From NCBI RefSeq assembly GCF_016889705.1, contig NZ_CP069526.1:1736001-1800000 (forward strand): 64,000 bases of DNA. Direction: 5' to 3'. The notes beneath the pieces are model-generated. The model was not told where the DNA came from. It saw nothing but the letters and a program-made list of their open reading frames with translations, and searched no databases. Positions 26,575 through 35,310 of this stretch are shown one piece after another (the stretch's first letter is position 1; every line of letters begins with the position of its first letter). Made by a program: the position numbers and the translations under genes. Source of the stretch: Amycolatopsis sp. FDAARGOS 1241 (GTDB lineage Bacteria > Actinomycetota > Actinomycetes > Mycobacteriales > Pseudonocardiaceae).

Positions 26575-27540
26575 CGACGTTGCGGGCTTGGACATGCGGC
26601 GAGCGGCCCCGGGTCGGTGGGGTTGCCGATGGGGTGCTGGTTGATCCAGAAGAGCGCGCACAGATCGAGGCGGTGGCGGGCGCGGGTGACCGCGACGTAG
26701 GCGAGGTGGGCCTCGGCCGGTTCGATCCCGGGGATCGGGATGTCGGCCGGGGCGCGCAGCGTGCGCTCGTGCTCGGCGTGCAGGGCGAAATCCAGCTCCG
26801 GCACCGTCTCCCGCAGCAGGGGCAAGTGCTCTCGCGCAGTGTCGGCAAGGGCGCGCAGCATCCCCGGCAGGTCCGGATTGCCGCGGTGCGCGGGGAACTC
26901 GCTCGGCTGCGGGGCATACAACCAGCGGTTGCGGGCCGCCCAGTACCGCAACCCTCGCTGGGCGTCGGGCGTTGTATCCGCGACCACTCCGCGCGTTCGA
27001 TCTCGCTGGCGTGCGCCCATTCGTAGTGGTGCAGAACCTGCGCGAGCTGGATCAGCATCCCGTTGATCTGCCGGGGCCGGGGCCGGTGCGTGCGGAAGCC
27101 CGGCGCGTTCCGGTCGAGTTGATCGCGCCGCTGAGTTTCGGCGTTCATCCGCGGGTACAGGTAGTGCAGGTACGCGTTGCCGAAGCCGTGCAGCGTGGCC
27201 TCGGTAAAGTGGGGGAGGGCGCCGGTAGGGAACCCGGCGGTCGAGCCGTGGACAGCGGCGTACAGCCAGGGCAGGACGTCATCGGTGCCGGCGACGATCA
27301 GCCACCGGCGGTCGATGCCCTTCTCGTCGCTGGGCTTGGATGCGGCGACGCAGGCCCACAGGAGTGCGAACCCGGCCGGAGTCTGCACCCAAAATTCGCG
27401 GGCGTGGTCCGCGGCGAGGCCGTGCCGGTGGGCGCCGAAGCGGGCGCGCAGCTGTCGGACGCTGGTGGTGATGTACCCGCGGCCGGACAGGCCGGTGTCG
27501 GCCGGCGGGTCCGGGTTTGCGCGGTCCGTCGATAAGATGA
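26575..27540 (-). pseudogene. unrecognised protein with a UvrD-like C-terminal motif, frameshifted
   Basis: The first part, read leftward from about 27540, gives HAREFWVQTPAGFALLWACV, RRWLIVAGTDDVLPWLYAAV and ATLHGFGNAYLHYLYPRMNA. After a one-base shift near 26990 it continues as QRGLRYWAARNRWLYAPQPS and AHLAYVAVTRARHRLDL. YVAVTRAR is the motif VI pattern of UvrD/Rep-type superfamily 1 helicases, but no Walker A is present. I do not recognise the rest. It looks like a truncated helicase-related gene; its true start and end are lost. Confidence 0.5.
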
Positions 27541-27574
27541 TCAGGGCATCTACCGTGGCTGGCGAGGAGACGGA

Positions 27575-28429
27575 ATGCGAGGGAGCGCATCGGCGCTGGC
27601 GGCCGGGCGGCGTCATTCGGTCGGTCGCCGTTGGGACGGGACTGTTCTCGCCGTCGGGAACAATGCCGCCGGCGAGTGCCGTGTGGCGCGGTGGGAAGGC
27701 GTCGTCGCTGTAGCGGCGGGCAATGTCCATACCGCGCGCAACACCGGGAAGTCCCACACGGTCGGACTTCGATCGGACGGTACCGTGCTGGCAACGGGGT
27801 GGAACGGCGACGGCCAATGCGATGTCGCCGAGTGGCGTGATGTCACGGCCGTGGCCGCGGGCTGGCGCCGTACACTCGGGCTCCTTGCGGATGGCACCGT
27901 GCTGGCAGCGGGCCGGGGCTCAGAAGGCCAGTGCCACGTGCATTCCTGGCGGGAGATCGTGGCTCTGGCTTGTGGTGACTGGCATTCAGTCGGAGTCCGG
28001 GCGGACGGTTCGGCATTGGCCGTGGGGAACAACAGCCGAGGACAGTGCGATGTCTACGGTTGGCGCGATCTGACCGCCGTTGCGGCCGGATATCTGCACA
28101 CGGTCGCTCTCAGAAGCGACGGGCGTGTTCTGGCGACCGGGGAGCGGACGACCGGAGCCAGCGGCCTCGGTCAGTGGGAAGACGTGGTGGCACTCGCTGC
28201 GGGCAGCTACCACACCGTAGGAGTCACGGCACACGGACGGGTCCTCGCGGCCGGTGACAACAGCCAGGGGCAGTGCGACGTCGGCGGTTGGCGGGATATC
28301 GTCGCTGTGGCCGCGGGCTCCATCCACACTCTTGGCCTGCGCGCCGACGGGACGGTCGTCGGGGCTGGGAACAACGCCCATCGCCAGTGCGACGTCGACT
28401 CCTGGTCGGGAGTCCAACTCAGCAGTTGA
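27575..28429 (+). CDS. seven-repeat RCC1-like beta-propeller protein
   Basis: This is a 284-residue protein made almost wholly of seven repeats of about 39 residues with the pattern VAVAAGxxHTVGLRxDGTVLAxGNNxxGQCDVxxWRD. Seven such repeats equal one full RCC1-type propeller. There is no signal peptide, membrane helix or extra domain, so it is probably cytoplasmic. RCC1 in eukaryotes is a Ran exchange factor; bacterial versions have diverse or unknown roles, usually as interaction platforms. AGGAG lies five bases before the ATG. It is intact between two decayed genes. Confidence 0.85.
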   Translation: MRGSASALAAGRRHSVGRRWDGTVLAVGNNAAGECRVARWEGVVAVAAGNVHTARNTGKSHTVGLRSDGTVLATGWNGDGQCDVAEWRDVTAVAAGWRRTLGLLADGTVLAAGRGSEGQCHVHSWREIVALACGDWHSVGVRADGSALAVGNNSRGQCDVYGWRDLTAVAAGYLHTVALRSDGRVLATGERTTGASGLGQWEDVVALAAGSYHTVGVTAHGRVLAAGDNSQGQCDVGGWRDIVAVAAGSIHTLGLRADGTVVGAGNNAHRQCDVDSWSGVQLSS

Positions 28430-28432
28430 CCA

Positions 28433-28953
28433 ACGCGCCGTTACGAGTCCCAGTAGTGAGTTTCCGGAGGAAATCGGCAACGAGGTTGGCGTCAAAGTGC
28501 CATGCGTAGCTTGCCCACCGACGGCCGACCAGATAGTGGGGGGAGAGTTTCCTGTCGAAGATCGCCAGCTGTGCGTGCGTCGTGAGAGCGGCAGTTCGTC
28601 GTAGTTCGGCAGCAGGCCGAAGAGATGGTCGAATTGCCCCCCGTACTGGCCATACGGCCGTGAGTGTGCCATTCCGGTGCCCGGAGTGCGCCAGTTTATG
28701 AACCTGATGCCCATTTTGGGGCTGGCATTGCTCTCGGGCATCCAGTCTTCCTCGGACAGACTTGAGTAGTCGAAGCGCACCCGCTGGAGATTGGGAATCG
28801 TCGCCTCGCCGACCCCGATCTTCGGGATGGCAGGCGAATCCAGCACGGTGACCCGGACGCTCGGCCGAGCGCCCTGCCGAGGCAGGACGCGGCCATCCAG
28901 CCGGCCGTCCCGCCGCCGAGCACGAGTATCTTCTTGATCCGGTTGTCGTTCAT
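28433..28953 (-). pseudogene. FAD-dependent tryptophan halogenase, N-terminal part only
   Basis: The start at 28953 gives KKILVLGGGTAGWMAASCLG, the GxGxxG-type FAD loop with the GWMAA of flavin halogenases. A shift near 28870 leads to PKIGVGEATIPNLQRVRFDY and SNASPKMGIRFINW; another near 28590 leads to SYAWHFDANLVADFLRKL. The gene stops matching at about 28433, about one third through, where the RCC1 gene ends. Its ATG overlaps the formamidase stop (ATGA), so the two were one operon. Such enzymes chlorinate free tryptophan. Confidence 0.85.
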
Positions 28954-29879
28954 GATCCCCCAATGTCCCAGTCGAAACGAACGGAGTTGCCCGCCGTTTT
29001 CGTGGATGTCCGCCCCGACAGCCCGAGCTGACGGAGCACCGCGGCGCCCAGTTCGCTGTCTGGATCGTCGAGATCGAATGTGATGTCGAAGTGGTTCCGA
29101 TGCGTGATCACCAGATCCGAGACGGCGGCCGACCGCGAAGTGGCGGCCTTGACGAGATCGCTGTGCTGACGCGCGAATTCAGCGGTCTCGGCGCCGCCGC
29201 GCGCTATGACCAGCGGCGGAAGCCTGTCGGGAAGGTGGCGAATGGGGCTCAGCCGGGCCGCCGCGTCGGCATCGAGCCCCAGCGGTTCGTTCACATAGGT
29301 GTGCCGGACCGGCTCGAGGTCATACACCCCGCTGAGCAGGATCGCTCCGGCGAACACGTCCGTGGGATGCGTTCCCGCGGGCATCCAGCCATCGAGCAGC
29401 GCCATCAGGACCAGATGAGCACCGGCACTGCTGCCGGCGAGAGTGATCCGGCGGCTGTCGACCCCGAGGTCCCGCGCGTTCTCGACGAGCCACCAGATGC
29501 CGCGTCGTACCTGACCGACGATCTCGTCGAGCCGGTACTCGGGAGCCAGCCCGTAGTCGATCGCCGCGAACGCGGCGCCCGCCGGTACGAGCCCGCGGGC
29601 TGGAAAGGACGAGTCACTCTTGCTGAGCTCCCGCCAGTAGCCTCCGTGCACGAACACCAGTAGCGGTGCATCCGGGCCAGGCGCCGAAAAGAAGTCGACA
29701 GTCTCGCACGGCAGGGAGCCGTACAGAATATCCGTACGTACCGGCACCTCGGTCCTGGTCTGCGCGCTCTGTACGGCGTACGCGGTGAGGAAAGTCGAAA
29801 TGTCGGCGACACAGGAGCTCGGCGAATACTGCCGATCGAGGTCGGCTTGGTGATATCCGCCGTAGACGAGGGAACTCAA
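28950..29879 (-). CDS. kynurenine formamidase (alpha/beta hydrolase)
   Basis: This is a 309-residue protein with the arylformamidase hallmark FVHGGYWRELSKSDS, nucleophile elbow GSSAGAHLVLMALL, and a late HRNHFDI histidine. Arylformamidases hydrolyse N-formylkynurenine, the product of tryptophan dioxygenase, to kynurenine. The start appears to be a TTG at 29879 with GGAG seven bases before it. It lies between a tryptophan dioxygenase remnant and a tryptophan halogenase remnant, so its role in making (chloro)kynurenine is well supported by context. It is the only intact gene of the three. Confidence 0.85.
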   Translation of the reverse strand: MSSLVYGGYHQADLDRQYSPSSCVADISTFLTAYAVQSAQTRTEVPVRTDILYGSLPCETVDFFSAPGPDAPLLVFVHGGYWRELSKSDSSFPARGLVPAGAAFAAIDYGLAPEYRLDEIVGQVRRGIWWLVENARDLGVDSRRITLAGSSAGAHLVLMALLDGWMPAGTHPTDVFAGAILLSGVYDLEPVRHTYVNEPLGLDADAAARLSPIRHLPDRLPPLVIARGGAETAEFARQHSDLVKAATSRSAAVSDLVITHRNHFDITFDLDDPDSELGAAVLRQLGLSGRTSTKTAGNSVRFDWDIGGS

Positions 29880-29910
29880 CGTGCACTCCGATCAGCCCAA
29901 GGAACCGGCG

Positions 29911-30557
29911 TCAGATAGCGGCTAGCAGTTCGAGGAAGAACCAGTGCTGGCCACCTTGCGTAGCCAGCTGACGCCGGAGGTACCGCCGGTGCCGGGCTTG
30001 TGGCCGAGTATGCGTTCGACGGTCAGCAGATGTGTGTAGTGTCATGGCTAGTACTGGTGGTTCAGGCCGCACAGTGATTCGGTGCGGGCGGGTAAGTTCC
30101 GGTACTCGCGTTGCGACCGGTAGACCTGCGTCCACGCCTCCTCGACCGCAGCGTGCGGTTGGTACAGCTCGGCGAAGTTGCGCTCGACGCAATGCACCGG
30201 GACACCCAGAACGCGGCGCCGGGGCACGGCGAGCGCCGCGTCGTACAGGCTACGGTGCCCGTAGCGCAGCCATGACATGCTTTGTACACGCAGCCCACCG
30301 GCCGGTACGGAGCTGCCATCCGGTGAGCCTTGTTGCCCAGCGCGCATTCCAACTGCCGGTACATGTAGAACTGCAGGCCCGATGCCGGTCCCAGCTCGTC
30401 CCGGAAGGCCGCGAACTCCGTGGGTGTGATCGTGCTGACTGCCATTCCAGGCGCCGTAGTCGAGCACCGGCTCACCGCCGGTGCTCTCGTCCCGGTGCCG
30501 CCGCTCCTTCTCGGTCAGCGAGGTATAAGAGCGCGGGGCCGTACGCTCCAGCCTCAT
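29911..30557 (-). pseudogene. tryptophan 2,3-dioxygenase, broken by frameshifts and stops
   Basis: Pieces in order: EPVLDYGAW, then in a second frame TITPTEFAAFRDELGPASGL and YRQLECALGNKAH, back in the first frame WLRYGHRSLYDAALAVP and VEEAWTQVYRSQREYRNL, then two in-frame stops after LNHQY, and finally [20 protein letters not shown]. The last piece is the conserved haem/substrate region of TDO. The intact enzyme would open the indole ring of tryptophan to N-formylkynurenine. It lies 32 bases upstream of the formamidase gene. Confidence 0.85.
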
Positions 30558-30833
30558 TCGACATCAACTCCCACCAGGTGTTGCTCGACAGCGCCGAAGG
30601 CGTTATGCGTCGATCGCGAACACCATCGCCTGGCTGGCCGTGGCCGGGATTCGCGGTCGCAGTGAAACAGGGAATTTGATCGGCGGGTAATGCGCATCTC
30701 TTGCGAGCGCTCAAGGTTCCATAAGTAAACCCCCGGCAGCGTGCGCTACCACCCATTGGCGTAGCTTGGCACGGCCACATAGGCGCTGATCAGCAATCTT
30801 TCGATTTTCCTTCGGCCCGCCGGGGTTCAGGTC

Positions 30834-31657
30834 GTGACCGTCGAGGATTGCCGTGACCGTGCCGGACAACTCGCTGAGTATCCGGCGAAACCGTCGGACA
30901 TGGCGTATGTGGTTTTCAGCTCCGGTTCCACTGGTACGCCCAAAGACGCGACCGTCTCGCATCAGGCGGCGCTGGGTACTTGTACGGATGTCTGCGACCT
31001 GGGGATCGGTGCACAGGACGCGGTGCTCGGGCTGACGTCGCTGAGTTTCGACTTGAGTGTGTTCGACGTGTTCAGGGTGCTGGGGGTGGGCGGGCGGCTG
31101 GTCCTGCCACGCCCCGGTTCCCAGCGGGATCCGGAGCACCGGCTGGAGCTGGTGGCCGCGCACGGTGTGACGGTGTGGACGAGGCCACCGGCAACGGCAC
31201 TTCGCCACGGCGGGCCGACTGACCGGCCGACCAGGTGCGCGAGCTCGCGGTGCACGCGCTGCCGGCGCACATGGTGCCGAGCAGGATCCGCGTGATCGAC
31301 GAGCAGCCGCTAAACGCCCAGGGCAAGGTGGATCGCCGTCGGCTGGAGGAACTGGCCGGTGAACCCGGGAACGGCACCACGGTGGTCGGGCCGGCGTCCG
31401 ATGCGAAGGTCCGGATCGCCGCGATCTTCGCCGAAACGCTCGGGCATGATCAGGTCGGCGTCACGGACAATCTCTTCCGTCTCGGGGCGGACTCGGTGCA
31501 GATCGTCGCCATCCGGCAGCGGCTGTCCGCGGAGTTCGGCCGTGAGCTCGCCCTGGCGCGGATGTTCGAGAACACCTCGATCCGTACCTTGACCACCGCC
31601 TTCCGACCGCGCCCAGGCTCTCTTCGAACTACCCGCCGCCGTCCCGTCGGCGGGTAG
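30834..31657 (+). pseudogene. NRPS fragment: partial adenylation domain joined to a carrier domain
   Basis: The first part (to about 31200) encodes A-domain cores: YVVFSSGSTGTPKDATVSHQ (A3) and LTSLSFDLSVFDVFRVLGVG. An internal deletion plus frame change then leads to VPSRIRVIDEQPLNAQGKVD (end of an A domain, core A10) and a peptidyl carrier domain with DNLFRLGADSVQIVAIRQRL, whose serine would carry phosphopantetheine. The specificity-determining middle of the A domain is missing. It is a deleted leftover of a peptide synthetase, beside the tryptophan cassette. Confidence 0.85.
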
Positions 31658-31659
31658 TT
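31627..31659 (+). terminator. hairpin at the end of the NRPS fragment
   Basis: AACTACCCGCCG (31627-31638) and its reverse complement (31648-31659) form a 12-bp stem with a 9-base loop, overlapping the stop of the carrier domain. No T-tract follows, so its strength as a terminator is unsure. Confidence 0.55.
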
Positions 31660-31679
31660 CTCACCATCGTCCTCGAGCG

Positions 31680-32153
31680 GTGAAAGGAACGGGAAGGAAG
31701 CCCGGCCGCCGTCGTGGGCGAACCCTAGATTGGGAATGGGCCACGGCTTTCGTAAAGGAGCTGACTACGTTGAACACGGTTCCCGAACTGTTCGAGTCAA
31801 TCGTCGCGCGGTGCGGCGCGACGCCTGCGGTCGTCGACGCGCGAAGCACTCTCGAATACGGCGACCTCAACACCACGGTGAACCGGTTGGCGCGCAGGCT
31901 AATTGCCGAGGGCGTCGGGCCGGATTCGATCGTCGCAGTCGCCGTGCCGAAGTCGAACGACCTGATCGTGACCATGTTGGCTGTGCTCAAGGCCGGTGGC
32001 GCCTACCTCCCGCTCGACCCGGCTTATCCTGCGGAACGCCTGTCGTTCATGCTCTCCGAAACGCGCCCGGCACTGCTCGTCCGGACGTCCACAGTAGACA
32101 TATTTCAGATGTCCTTGGCGCGGGTATGGCGGGCGGCTCAGCCAGCGGGATGA
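31680..32153 (+). pseudogene. NRPS adenylation domain, N-terminal fragment
   Basis: The frame contains VPELFESIVARCGATPAVVD, LEYGDLNTTVNRLARRL and core A2 MLAVLKAGGAYLPLDPAYPA, the usual beginning of a peptide synthetase adenylation domain. It then loses homology after LLVRTSTVD and stops at 32153. The start may be a TTG near 31770 rather than the GTG at 31680. It follows the carrier-domain fragment, so it may be the start of the next synthetase protein, cut by a deletion. Confidence 0.8.
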
Positions 32154-32271
32154 CCGGAGACGCATGGCGAGGCGCTGCTCTCGGTGGCAGAGGCGCTGGA
32201 GCGGGCCGGCATGCAGCTACGCCCGCACCTCGGCCGGAGCCGATCCCCCTCCGTGGTGTCCACAGCGACGT

Positions 32272-32631
32272 TCAGCTCTGTTCGTCCTCCGTCTTGTGCC
32301 GGATGGACTCGCCTCCCTTGTGGTGGCCCTCGCGGCCGAACAGGCTCTCCAGGACCCGCTCCAGCTTGCGCACGGCGCCGTTGAACGCATCGGCCACCGA
32401 ACCCGCGTGGTTTGTGACCGCGACGGGCTGGTGCCGGGCAGGCCGGGCTTCGATCACGCACCGCAGGTCTTCACCATCGGTGCCGGCGCCCATTTCGTCG
32501 CTCAGGTGGACGTCGAGCCGGGTGAGGTGGTCGCTGAACCGTGCCAGCTTCGACTCGAGCTCGGCCTGGAAGTACTGGATCAGCTTCTCATCACCGCTCA
32601 GGTTGCTGTCCGTGCTGATCTGGATCTGCAT
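32272..32631 (-). CDS. short HPF/RaiA-like ribosome-associated protein (second copy)
   Basis: This is a 119-residue protein of the HPF/RaiA family, starting at 32631 after GGAGAAAGGAA. It shares length and roughly three quarters of its residues with the protein at 5405-5764: MQIQISTDSNLSG, VHLSDEMGAGTDGEDLRCVI, and AFNGAVRKLERVLESLFGR. It should bind the small ribosomal subunit and affect hibernation. Differences gather in the loop before PVAVTN and at the C-terminus. It is downstream of the small-gene operon at 32774-33864. Confidence 0.85.
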   Translation of the reverse strand: MQIQISTDSNLSGDEKLIQYFQAELESKLARFSDHLTRLDVHLSDEMGAGTDGEDLRCVIEARPARHQPVAVTNHAGSVADAFNGAVRKLERVLESLFGREGHHKGGESIRHKTEDEQS

Positions 32632-32773
32632 TGCGTGGTTCCTTTCTCCCGACCCTGCCGCGACTTTTACCGCCGCGTGGTCAGTGCTTTCGGTGCCCGG
32701 GCCGCGACATCGGCCAAGTCGCGGACCCCCACGTCGGTGTGTGCCGTCAGGGTGTTGCTTGGTGTTGTGGGGA

Positions 32774-32934
32774 CTACTGCGCGGTCGTGGGGAAGAAGTC
32801 GGCCACGTTGCCGGCGTCGTCGAGGGTGGACACTCGTACAGGCGTGCTGGGTTGCGCCCGCCGGGCAGTTCGACACGTCGCCAGTCGCTGCTCACCACGG
32901 CATCCTCGCCCGGGGCGACCTTGTCTGAGCGCAT
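32774..32934 (-). pseudogene. small unrecognised gene, frameshifted
   Basis: From the ATG at 32934 the frame gives MRSDKVAPGEDAVVSSDWRR and VELPGG. In another frame the end reads VSTLDDAGNVADFFPTTAQ before a TGA at 32774. Together they would make a protein of about 53 residues. It begins eight bases after the stop of the upstream gene at 32943, so it was probably the third member of that operon. Confidence 0.45.
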
Positions 32935-32942
32935 CGCGATGC

Positions 32943-33278
32943 CTACTTGCGCAGCAGGGCATCCGAAACGCGGACGTGTTCTCCGACGCGGACGATGAGC
33001 TGTCCGCCCAGGCCGTCAGCGTCGGACCAGACCCAGAATTCGATCTGGCCGTGCTCCTCGCGGACGGAGACCTTCGACACCGTCTCTCGCTCGAGGGGCA
33101 GCCGTTCTTTGTTCGCCTCTGTCCAGCGCACATGCACAGCACCTGCTATTTCGTCCCAGGTCAGTGTGACGCCTGAGCCGTCGTTTGCCCTGGCGGTCAT
33201 GCTGACGACGCCGGGCTCGTCAGCTGGGACGACTTCGATGGGGAGGCCGTCGAGATCGGAGAGTTGAGGAACTTCCAT
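32943..33278 (-). CDS. hypothetical protein, 111 residues
   Basis: This is a soluble protein with mostly beta-type sequence: VVSMTARANDGSGVTLTWDE, GAVHVRWTEANKERLPLERE, GQIEFWVWSDADGLGGQLIV. I recognise no family. It lies 13 bases after the upstream gene on the same strand and just before a small frameshifted gene, forming a leftward operon. The size and strand-rich pattern would suit an immunity-like or nucleotide-binding small domain, but that is speculation. Confidence 0.65.
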   Translation of the reverse strand: MEVPQLSDLDGLPIEVVPADEPGVVSMTARANDGSGVTLTWDEIAGAVHVRWTEANKERLPLERETVSKVSVREEHGQIEFWVWSDADGLGGQLIVRVGEHVRVSDALLRK

Positions 33279-33291
33279 GAGAGCGCTCTCA

Positions 33292-33864
33292 CTATCCCTT
33301 CGGGATCACGGTAGTCATTCGCAGGCCGCTGTCGGTGATCTCCCAGGTCGACTCGAGGTGTAGGAAGCCTCCCGGGCCCGCGAACGGAGAGTCGCGGATT
33401 TGGTGCGGGTGATTCGCTCGATCTCGCTCAGGTCGTGGTCGTCGAAGCCGTCGTGGGCCGGCGATGGTCCGCCAGGCGTCGGCGAGGTCTGCGTGCCCGC
33501 GGCGACGGTGCAGCGCGGCGAGGTAGACCACGGCGTCGCCCATCTGGTGCGCGGCCGCAACCCGCAGCAGACGCTCGGCGTCGCGCAGCTCACCTCGGGC
33601 GAACGCCTCGCGACCGGCGTGTAGTGACCGCTTGGCATCGGCGAATACGGCCATCTCGGCGTCCATCCGCGCCGTCTCGTCCGGGGTGAGCTGTGCATAC
33701 CGCTCGTAGAGCTGCGCGAGGGCCCGGCGAGGCGCGAGTTCGTCCTGGGTGCCCTCGGCGATGGCAGCCAGGTCCGCCGCGAACAGGCGGTCGACCAGCG
33801 TGTCGTCGGGGTCCTGGTCGCGGGGCCCGTCGCCCGGGTTGGCGCTGGTGTCGTCATCGGTCAC
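33292..33864 (-). CDS. hypothetical helical-repeat protein, possibly with two compensating frameshifts
   Basis: This is a 190-residue protein starting at a GTG at 33864. Residues 25-130 form helical, TPR-like repeats (AQLYERYAQLTPDETARMDA, GELRDAERLLRVAAAHQMGD, VVYLAALHRRRGHADLADAW). Then about 25 residues are a proline/arginine string, while the neighbouring frame there reads a natural HDGFDDHDLSEIERITRTKS. The original frame then resumes sensibly with PGGFLHLESTWEITDSGLRM. This suggests an insertion and a deletion that cancel each other. Function is unknown. Confidence 0.6.
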   Translation of the reverse strand: MTDDDTSANPGDGPRDQDPDDTLVDRLFAADLAAIAEGTQDELAPRRALAQLYERYAQLTPDETARMDAEMAVFADAKRSLHAGREAFARGELRDAERLLRVAAAHQMGDAVVYLAALHRRRGHADLADAWRTIAGPRRLRRPRPERDRANHPHQIRDSPFAGPGGFLHLESTWEITDSGLRMTTVIPKG

Positions 33865-34031
33865 GTGCCAGCCCCTTTCGCGACGTCGGGTTCGGCGGTG
33901 GCCGCCGGGGCGAGGGTGGCTCGCAGCTCGGTGATCTGCCGTTGCATCCGCTCGACTGACTCAGCGACGTCGTGCCGCCCGTTCTGCCGTTCCCGGATGC
34001 CGGTGTCGAGGATCGCACCTCGAATGTTCGG
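33861..34031 (-). pseudogene. fragment of a small helical protein without a start codon
   Basis: The frame reads AILDTGIRERQNGRHDVAES and VERMQRQITELRATLAPAAT before a TGA that overlaps the next GTG (GTGA at 33864). This overlap is typical of a coupled operon. No start codon with a ribosome site remains, because a TAA at 34032-34034 precedes it. It probably is the end of the gene once first in this operon. Confidence 0.4.
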
Positions 34032-34240
34032 TTACTGCGCTCGTGGCTCGTCGGCGTCGGGGTATATCGCGAAGGTTTCCACGTAGTCGACTGCGGCGTA
34101 CAGGGCGTTTCGCAGCGGTGCGATGTCCCGGGCGATCTGGGCGAGGAGCATGCCACCCTGGTACGCGGCGAGGAGCGTGTGCGCGAGCCGGGTGGGGTCG
34201 GCCGTGGCGTCGAGGCGGCCGAGTCGCTGCTTATGTTCGG
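34032..34240 (-). pseudogene. TetR regulator C-terminal remnant
   Basis: The minus strand gives LGRLDATADPTRLAHTLLAA and YQGGMLLAQIARDIAPLRNA followed by LYAAVDYVETFA, typical of the last helices of TetR-type repressors, and ends in a TAA. Upstream of about 34240 the frame loses all resemblance and there is no DNA-binding domain. It is unrelated in detail to the three TetR proteins at 0.3-9.1 kb. Confidence 0.65.
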
Positions 34241-34440
34241 GTGCTGCGTGCTGACCTGGTGGTTTGCTCGGCAACCCTCTCACCTGGTCGTTTGTTGTGT
34301 CAAACCGTCGTGCCGAGTCGCACACCGTGCCCCCGCAGTCGGGATTTTCGCCGTCTTTTCCCACGGCTGTTCCCACCCAAGAGCCACGACCGATCACCTC
34401 GACTATCGCGGTTTCGTCAAACATCAGTTCGACGGATCCC

Positions 34441-35310
34441 TCACCTGGGCAGCGAGTCCGTCCACTCGGCACTGATCGCGGCCCCCCGCGGGTCGTCCAA
34501 GTGGTACACGGCGCCGTCGGCGGTCACGAACGTCGACGTGCCGTTGACACGCCCGGTCGCCGGGGCGACGACCAGGCGTTCCTCCCCGGGCAGCACGAGC
34601 CCGCGCCCGCCGGGCACGGCACCGAGGTCGCGGACGCCCGGATAGGCGGCGATCGCACGGAACGCCGCGGCCCGCACACCCGGCGGCGCGGGCAGCGCCG
34701 ACACGAGGGAAACCAGCGACTCCAGCAATGCCTGCTCCCGGTCGCTCGCGGTCAGCGGACCCGCACTCGTCCGGGCGTCGCTGTGCTTCAGCGCCTCCGC
34801 GATCCAGTCGCGCAGCGCCGTCGGGTCGGTGGGCAGGGCTCGAAGCTGGTCGAGGGTCACGTCGACGACGCCCAGCCGGAAGGGGTTCGACTGGCCCAGC
34901 GGCACGACCCGGCCACCGGACTTCGCGCCGCGGAACCACTGGTGACCGTCGGCCGTGGTCCAGGACTCGTACGTCAGATCCCGGGACGTCGTCACGACGT
35001 GCCAGTAGGTGCCGGTTTCCGACGGCGCCTTCGCGGCCACGGTGGCCGCCGCGAGCAGGACGTCCTGGCCGGTGACGACGGGGGCCACCGCCTGCGGCCG
35101 CGGGGCCTCCGCGGGAGCGCCGGGCAGGGTCGCCACCACGATGGCGGCCGCGGCCGCGGCGGCGAGGCCGGTGCCGAGCACGAGCGGGCGGCGTCGCCTC
35201 CGTGGCGCGCCGAGCATCCGGTTCTGCAGCCGGTGCCGGCTCCGGTCGACGACTTCCTGGGCCGGTTCGGTGGGCAGCAGCACTGCCCGCAGGGTCTGCA
35301 GGTCATTCAT
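34441..35310 (-). CDS. CU044_5270-family membrane protein partnered with an ECF sigma factor
   Basis: This is a 289-residue protein. A short cytoplasmic N-terminus with basic RRRRRP precedes one membrane helix (about 43-65) and an extracytoplasmic alanine-rich domain containing TYWHVVTTSRDLTYESWTTA. This layout and the position after a sigma factor gene match the actinobacterial CU044_5270 family, thought to act with ECF sigma factors, perhaps as anti-sigma or accessory sensor. It overlaps the sigma gene by eight bases. No zinc-binding anti-sigma motif is visible. Confidence 0.8.
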   Translation of the reverse strand: MNDLQTLRAVLLPTEPAQEVVDRSRHRLQNRMLGAPRRRRRPLVLGTGLAAAAAAAIVVATLPGAPAEAPRPQAVAPVVTGQDVLLAAATVAAKAPSETGTYWHVVTTSRDLTYESWTTADGHQWFRGAKSGGRVVPLGQSNPFRLGVVDVTLDQLRALPTDPTALRDWIAEALKHSDARTSAGPLTASDREQALLESLVSLVSALPAPPGVRAAAFRAIAAYPGVRDLGAVPGGRGLVLPGEERLVVAPATGRVNGTSTFVTADGAVYHLDDPRGAAISAEWTDSLPR

